Source: Helicobacteraceae bacterium UBA6016 | GTDB taxonomy: Bacteria; Campylobacterota; Campylobacteria; Campylobacterales; UBA6016 | Length of the DNA: 9,399 bases | NCBI GenBank assembly: GCA_002428055.1 | Contig: DIZY01000048.1 | Location: 25,585 to 34,983, forward strand | Direction: 5' to 3' | In this document: piece after piece, positions 5,724-9,399 of the stretch | Numbering within the stretch: position 1 is the first letter of the stretch | How the letters are laid out: each line of letters starts with the position of its first letter | Program-made: the position numbers and the translations under genes | Notes under the pieces: model-generated | Seen by the model: the letters and a program-made list of their open reading frames with translations, nothing else | The model's database searches: none | Told to the model about the DNA's origin: nothing

Positions 5724-6108
5724 CTTTTTTAACTTCCTCTTTTGCTATTTGCGGCGCTGATTCCAGCGGCTTTTCTATCTCTTTTTTAAGCCCCTCTTCT
5801 ATCTCTTTGAACTCTTTTGTGATGTCTCCGAACATATCGCTTACTTCTTTGTTGTTGTACATGCTTGACGGATTGTTAAGGTTGTCTGTTAGTTTTTCTA
5901 TTTTTTCTTTGTACTCAACCGCCGTGTTTTTGAGCTCATGCAGGTCTATCTCTTTTTGTATCGTGTCTTTGGCTTCTTGCACGGTGTTTTTGAAACTTTT
6001 AAAAAATTTCACTATCTGCACGATCATCTCCGGCAACTTATCCGGTCCCAAAAAGATTATTGCAACAATCATAATAACAATCAACGAACCCAAATCTATT
6101 CCAAACAT
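5716..6108 (-). CDS. tatB: Twin-arginine translocase subunit TatB
   Basis: TatB partners TatC in the signal-peptide receptor. The product has one N-terminal membrane helix (FGIDLGSLIVIMIVAIIFLG), the hinge GPDKLPE, an amphipathic helix (IVQIVKFFKSFKNTVQEA), and a long charged, probably coiled-coil tail to residue 130. The long tail and position before tatC favour TatB over TatA. I chose ATG 6108, which yields the canonical MFG start; an in-frame GTG at 6117 would add three residues, and neither has a clear Shine-Dalgarno. The Glu normally near position 8 of TatB is Ser here, while Asp5 sits one turn earlier, which is unusual. No tatA is in the window; it may lie elsewhere. It is the first gene of tatB-tatC-queA. 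Confidence 0.9.
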   Translation of the reverse strand: MFGIDLGSLIVIMIVAIIFLGPDKLPEMIVQIVKFFKSFKNTVQEAKDTIQKEIDLHELKNTAVEYKEKIEKLTDNLNNPSSMYNNKEVSDMFGDITKEFKEIEEGLKKEIEKPLESAPQIAKEEVKKDA

Positions 6109-6142
6109 CTTAATCACTTATAATTTTTCTAATACTACGAAA

Positions 6143-6148
6143 ATTGTA
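6143..6148 (-). promoter_or_regulatory. Candidate -10 element for the tatB-tatC-queA operon
   Basis: TACAAT on the minus strand lies 34 bp before the tatB ATG, with initiation expected near 6136. It matches the consensus TATAAT at five of six positions; no -35 match is evident. It is the best hexamer in the intergenic region but not exclusive. Confidence 0.3.
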
Positions 6149-6178
6149 CTCAAAGCTCTATAAAAACTGCTTGAATTG

Positions 6179-6193
6179 TTAATTGGGAATTAA
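6179..6193. repeat. 15-bp inverted repeat between tatB and the small Cys protein gene
   Basis: TTAATT, GGG, AATTAA is a perfect 6-bp palindrome with a 3-nt centre, in the divergent intergenic region (6109-6239). It could be an operator, but AT-rich palindromes of this size arise by chance. It lacks a T-tract and is unlikely to be a terminator. Confidence 0.3.
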
Positions 6194-6239
6194 AATTGCT
6201 TTCTCTTTGCAAAATTAAGATTACACAAAGGTATACGAA

Positions 6240-6494
6240 ATGATGATGATGGAGATAGAGCAGAGCTGTCTTGAGTGCTCAAACTTAAAATTTAACGGTG
6301 TGGTAAAAATGCCTAGCGAAGACGGCTATGACTGTGTGGCGTGCAAAAAAAGAGTAATAGATTTTTATTTATTCAGAAACAAATCGGCTGAGTCGGCAAT
6401 GAAAAAACTATATCCACCGTACGGCATTCCTGAATTTTGTCCTATTATTAAAGACTTTACGGTTGATGTAAAAGAAGAGATGGAGTATATGTAA
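6240..6494 (+). CDS. Small five-cysteine protein of unknown function, possible zinc ribbon
   Basis: I do not recognise a named family. The 84-residue product has cysteines at 10, 13, 32, 35 and 67 in two CxxC pairs (SCLECSN and DCVACKK) plus a FCP near the end, which suggests a treble- or ribbon-type zinc site or an Fe-S site. There is no signal peptide or membrane segment, so it should be cytosolic. AAAGG (6227-6231) lies 8 nt before ATG 6240, the first of four consecutive ATG-type codons (MMMM), so the first is the likely start. It is transcribed alone, divergent from tatB and upstream of dnaE in the same direction, 67 bp away; read-through into dnaE is possible but dnaE has its own promoter. 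Codon use matches its neighbours, so it appears to be a real native gene. Confidence 0.7.
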   Translation: MMMMEIEQSCLECSNLKFNGVVKMPSEDGYDCVACKKRVIDFYLFRNKSAESAMKKLYPPYGIPEFCPIIKDFTVDVKEEMEYM

Positions 6495-6523
6495 AAGAGC
6501 TGTAAAATAGAGCTTTTTTGGGG

Positions 6524-6529
6524 TATAAT
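6524..6529 (+). promoter_or_regulatory. dnaE promoter, perfect -10 hexamer
   Basis: A consensus TATAAT follows a T-tract and GGGG, the arrangement typical of Campylobacterota sigma-70 promoters, which depend on a T-rich stretch instead of a -35. Initiation is expected near 6536, giving a leader of about 26 nt to the TTG start at 6562. GGGT (6521-6524) and ACCC (6543-6546) flank a T6A7 run, making a loose inverted repeat around the initiation site. Confidence 0.65.
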
Positions 6530-6561
6530 TTTTTAAAAAAAGACCCGAAAAAGGCTTCTAT

Positions 6562-9399
6562 TTGAGCGGTTTACCTTTTACACATTTGCATCTTCATACT
6601 GAATACTCGCTTCTTGACGGGGCAAACAAGGTGGAGGCGTTAGCCAAAAAACTCTCCTCGCTTGGACTAACCGCTTGCGCCATTACCGACCACGGCGCGA
6701 TGTTTGGCGCAGTTCACTTCTACAAAACCCTCAAAAAAGCGGGCATAAAGCCTATAATCGGACTTGAAGCCTATATTCACAACGGCGAAGAGATGGATGA
6801 CAAAAATGTCCAAAGTTTCCACGCCTGCCTGTTAGCCAAAAACGAAATTGGTTATAAAAACCTGATGATACTAGCCTCAAAGGCTTATCTGGAAGGCTTT
6901 TACTACTCACCGAGAGTCAATAAAAAACTGTTAAAAGAACACTCCGAAGGGCTTATCTGCTCTAGCGCCTGCCTAGCAGGAGAGGTCGCAAGGCATCTGA
7001 ATGTAGACACGAAGCGAAAGTTCAAAAACTTTACCCCTGGCGGATACGAAGAGGCTAAGAGGGTTGCGCTTGAATATCGTGATATTTTCGGTGATGACTT
7101 CTATTTGGAAATTATGCGACACGGCATAGAAGACCAGTTGGCGATTGACGAGGGGACTATACGGCTCTCTTTGGAGACCGGCATCAAGCTGATAGCTACA
7201 AACGATACGCACTATACGGAGCCTGAAGACTCGGAAGCGCACGAGGCGTTTATGTGTATCTCTCAGCAGACGACACTGGATGACCCGAAGAGAATGAAGC
7301 ACTCCGTGCACGAGTTTTTTGTCAAATCCGCACAGCAGATGCAGAGGCTCTACGCAGATATTCCAGATGCGCTTATAAATACTCAAGAGATAGCCGACAA
7401 GTGTGTATTGGAGCTAAAACTAGGCTCTCCTACACCGCCGAATTTCAAATTTACAAAAGAGTGGACAAATCCCGATACGGGCGAGTTATTTGCCGATGAT
7501 GACGAGCTTTTTGCTTTTAAATCCAGAGAAGGACTTGTTAAACGGCTTGAGCTGATAGACCCCGCAAAACATGACGAATACAGGGCTAGGCTTGAAGTAG
7601 AAATAGAGATAATCAACAAAATGAAATTTCCCGGCTATATGCTCATCGTTTGGGATTACATCAGATACGCCAAGGAAAATGCCATCCCCGTGGGGCCTGG
7701 CAGGGGAAGCGCCGCCGGAAGTCTTGTGGCGTATGCGCTAGAAATTACGGACATCGACCCACTTCCTTACAATCTGCTGTTTGAAAGGTTTCTAAATCCT
7801 GAGAGGGTGTCAATGCCCGACATCGATACCGACTTCTGCCAAGAAAGAAGAGACGAGGTTATCGAGTATGTGGCACAGGCGTATGGACGGCTCAATGTGG
7901 CACAGGTCATCACATTCGGTTCGCTCCTTGCAAAGGGTGTTATTCGTGATGTTGCGAGGGTAATGGGCATACCGTATTCGGAGGCGGACAGAATCGCAAA
8001 GCTAATTCCGGAAAAATTGGGCATTACGCTAAAAGAGGCTTACGAGCAAGAGCCGAAAATCAAAGAGGTCGTAGAGTCTGACCCTAAAATCACGAAGATG
8101 TGGGAATTTGCGGTAAAACTGGAGGGGCTAAAGCGAAACGCAGGTACGCATGCCGCGGGGCTTGTTATCTCAAACGAAGAGTTGTGGCACAAAACTCCGC
8201 TTTTCAAAAGCAATGTCGGTACTATCGCAACGCAGTACGACGGTCGTTTTCTTGAAGATGTAGACCTTATCAAATTCGACTTCCTTGGGCTAAAAACTCT
8301 TACCGTCATCGATAACGCCGTTAGAATCATTCGTGAGAGCTACGGCGTAGACATAGACTTCAATAAAATGCCGATGGATGATGTCAAAGTGTTTGAGCTA
8401 ATTCAGAGCGGCAATACGAGCGGGCTATTCCAGATAGAGTCTGACGGTATGCAAAACCTTGTTACGAGGCTACAGCCGACAAGTTTTGAGGACATCATCG
8501 CGATACTCGCCCTTTATCGTCCGGGTCCTATGGAGTCGGGGATGCTTGATGACTTTATCGAGAGAAAACATGGGCGCAAGGCTATCGAATACAGCTTTTC
8601 CGAGCTAAAAGAGATTTTGGAGCCTACATACGGCGTTATCGTCTATCAAGAGCAAGTTATGCAGATAGTGCAAAAGATAGGTGGTTTCTCGCTCGGGGAA
8701 GCCGACCTTATTCGTAGGGGTATGGGTAAAAAAGATATTCAATATATCGAAAAAGAAAAAGCGCACTTTGCCGAGGGAGCAGCGTCTCAAGGGCTTGACG
8801 GTAAAAAAGCGGAGGAGCTCTTCGACCTTATCTTAAAATTTGCCGGATACGGTTTTAATAAATCCCACTCAGCGGCGTATGCGATGATAACCTATCGTAC
8901 GGCGTATCTCAAAGCGTACTACGGCGGCGCATTTATGGCGGCGCTTCTGACAAGCGAGATGGACAATACCGACAAAATAGTCAAATATATCGATGAGATA
9001 AAACGGATGGGAATAGAGCTGTTGCCGCCAAGCGTAGCCAAAAGCTCCATCGACTTTCGACCGACAAAAGAGGGCGACAAGGAGTTTATTCTATTTGGTC
9101 TTGGAGCCATCAAGGGTGTTGGTGCGGCGGCTTTGGAGAGCGTGCTTGAAAGCCGAAATGATGGCGAATTTACGGATATTAGCGATTTTGTAAGTCGAAT
9201 TGATAGTCAAAAGGTAAACAAAAAAGTGCTTGAAAGCCTCTCAAAATCCGGTTCGATGGATAGTTTCGGATATTCGAGGCGTGCGCTTTTGTTCAATGTT
9301 GAGGCGCTAGTCGAGGCGGCGCACGCCTCATCAAGAGCCAAAAAAGAGGCGGGCGGTTCGCTTTTTGGGGATAACGAAGAGATGACGAAGGCAAGTGTC
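6562..9399 (+). CDS. dnaE: DNA polymerase III alpha subunit, 3' end outside window
   Basis: The replicative polymerase catalytic subunit; 946 codons are visible without an internal stop, out of about 1,180-1,200 for the family. TTG 6562 is the start: no ATG or GTG occurs in the open frame before the conserved THLHLHTEYSLLDG, and AAGG (6551-6554) lies 7 nt upstream. Order: PHP domain (1-280), palm with PGRGSAAGSLV (about 379) and catalytic MPDIDTDF (Asp420, Asp422) and the third Asp at KFDFLGL (Asp573), thumb and fingers with ALYRPGPMESGM, VYQEQVMQI, RRGMGKKD and GYGFNKSHSAAYA, then the helix-hairpin-helix region FGLGAIKGVG near 850. The beta-clamp and tau-binding C-terminus is beyond the edge. 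PHP ligands His10, His12, Asp19, His44, Glu69, His87, Cys137, Asp215 and His217 are all present, unlike E. coli. Confidence 0.97.
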   Translation, partial: MSGLPFTHLHLHTEYSLLDGANKVEALAKKLSSLGLTACAITDHGAMFGAVHFYKTLKKAGIKPIIGLEAYIHNGEEMDDKNVQSFHACLLAKNEIGYKNLMILASKAYLEGFYYSPRVNKKLLKEHSEGLICSSACLAGEVARHLNVDTKRKFKNFTPGGYEEAKRVALEYRDIFGDDFYLEIMRHGIEDQLAIDEGTIRLSLETGIKLIATNDTHYTEPEDSEAHEAFMCISQQTTLDDPKRMKHSVHEFFVKSAQQMQRLYADIPDALINTQEIADKCVLELKLGSPTPPNFKFTKEWTNPDTGELFADDDELFAFKSREGLVKRLELIDPAKHDEYRARLEVEIEIINKMKFPGYMLIVWDYIRYAKENAIPVGPGRGSAAGSLVAYALEITDIDPLPYNLLFERFLNPERVSMPDIDTDFCQERRDEVIEYVAQAYGRLNVAQVITFGSLLAKGVIRDVARVMGIPYSEADRIAKLIPEKLGITLKEAYEQEPKIKEVVESDPKITKMWEFAVKLEGLKRNAGTHAAGLVISNEELWHKTPLFKSNVGTIATQYDGRFLEDVDLIKFDFLGLKTLTVIDNAVRIIRESYGVDIDFNKMPMDDVKVFELIQSGNTSGLFQIESDGMQNLVTRLQPTSFEDIIAILALYRPGPMESGMLDDFIERKHGRKAIEYSFSELKEILEPTYGVIVYQEQVMQIVQKIGGFSLGEADLIRRGMGKKDIQYIEKEKAHFAEGAASQGLDGKKAEELFDLILKFAGYGFNKSHSAAYAMITYRTAYLKAYYGGAFMAALLTSEMDNTDKIVKYIDEIKRMGIELLPPSVAKSSIDFRPTKEGDKEFILFGLGAIKGVGAAALESVLESRNDGEFTDISDFVSRIDSQKVNKKVLESLSKSGSMDSFGYSRRALLFNVEALVEAAHASSRAKKEAGGSLFGDNEEMTKASV

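Noticed and set aside
6493..6520. Possible terminator AAAAG...CTTTT after the small Cys protein gene
   Set aside because: Two central mismatches leave only a short AT-rich stem; the T-tract is better explained as part of the dnaE promoter.
6973..9113. Several minus-strand open frames opposite dnaE
   Set aside because: They lie antisense to an uninterrupted polymerase reading frame, are Ser/Leu/Arg-rich as shadow frames are, and show no family motifs.
1..9399. CRISPR arrays, tRNA or rRNA genes, insertion sequences, phage genes
   Set aside because: No regularly spaced repeats, cloverleaf-like sequences, transposase motifs or flanking inverted repeats were seen on either strand.

Overview
The window is ordinary chromosomal housekeeping DNA, most likely from a member of the Campylobacterota (former Epsilonproteobacteria), perhaps near Sulfurimonas or Sulfuricurvum. 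That assignment rests on the protein flavour, the moderate GC content, the extended -10 promoters behind T-tracts, and the gene order (ridA, a K+ channel, a small membrane protein, ruvX, queA, tatC, tatB, then dnaE). It is inferred from reading, not from a search.

Layout: 1-459 (+) is the C-terminal part of an outer-membrane beta-barrel protein. 581-1044 (+) is a small two-gene cassette of DUF4160-like and DUF2442-like proteins that looks partly decayed. 1069-3537 (-) is a three-gene operon transcribed as small membrane protein, RCK-regulated K+ channel, ridA, closed by a compact terminator. 3595-3984 (+) is ruvX, divergent from that operon across a 57-bp intergenic region and convergent with queA. 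3974-6108 (-) is a tatB-tatC-queA operon with 8-bp gene overlaps. 6240-6494 (+) is a small five-cysteine protein. 6562 to the window end (+) is dnaE, cut off by the edge after 946 codons.

How they work together: TatB and TatC form the receptor complex for twin-arginine export of folded proteins. QueA makes the epoxyqueuosine precursor in tRNA and shares the tat transcript, with no obvious functional link. DnaE is the replicative polymerase subunit, and its PHP domain keeps all the metal ligands I can align. The channel and its small membrane neighbour may act together in K+ or membrane-potential physiology, but this is inferred only from adjacency.

I found no CRISPR array, phage, transposon, tRNA or rRNA, and no convincing new multi-gene system. 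The points most worth checking are: (i) queA has no ATG, GTG or TTG that preserves its conserved N-terminus and seems to start at a rare CTG; (ii) the DUF2442-like gene appears broken by two frameshifts, with its C-terminal tail legible in other frames; (iii) the DUF4160-like gene may carry a shift in a run of eight T; (iv) the small-membrane-protein/K+-channel pair.
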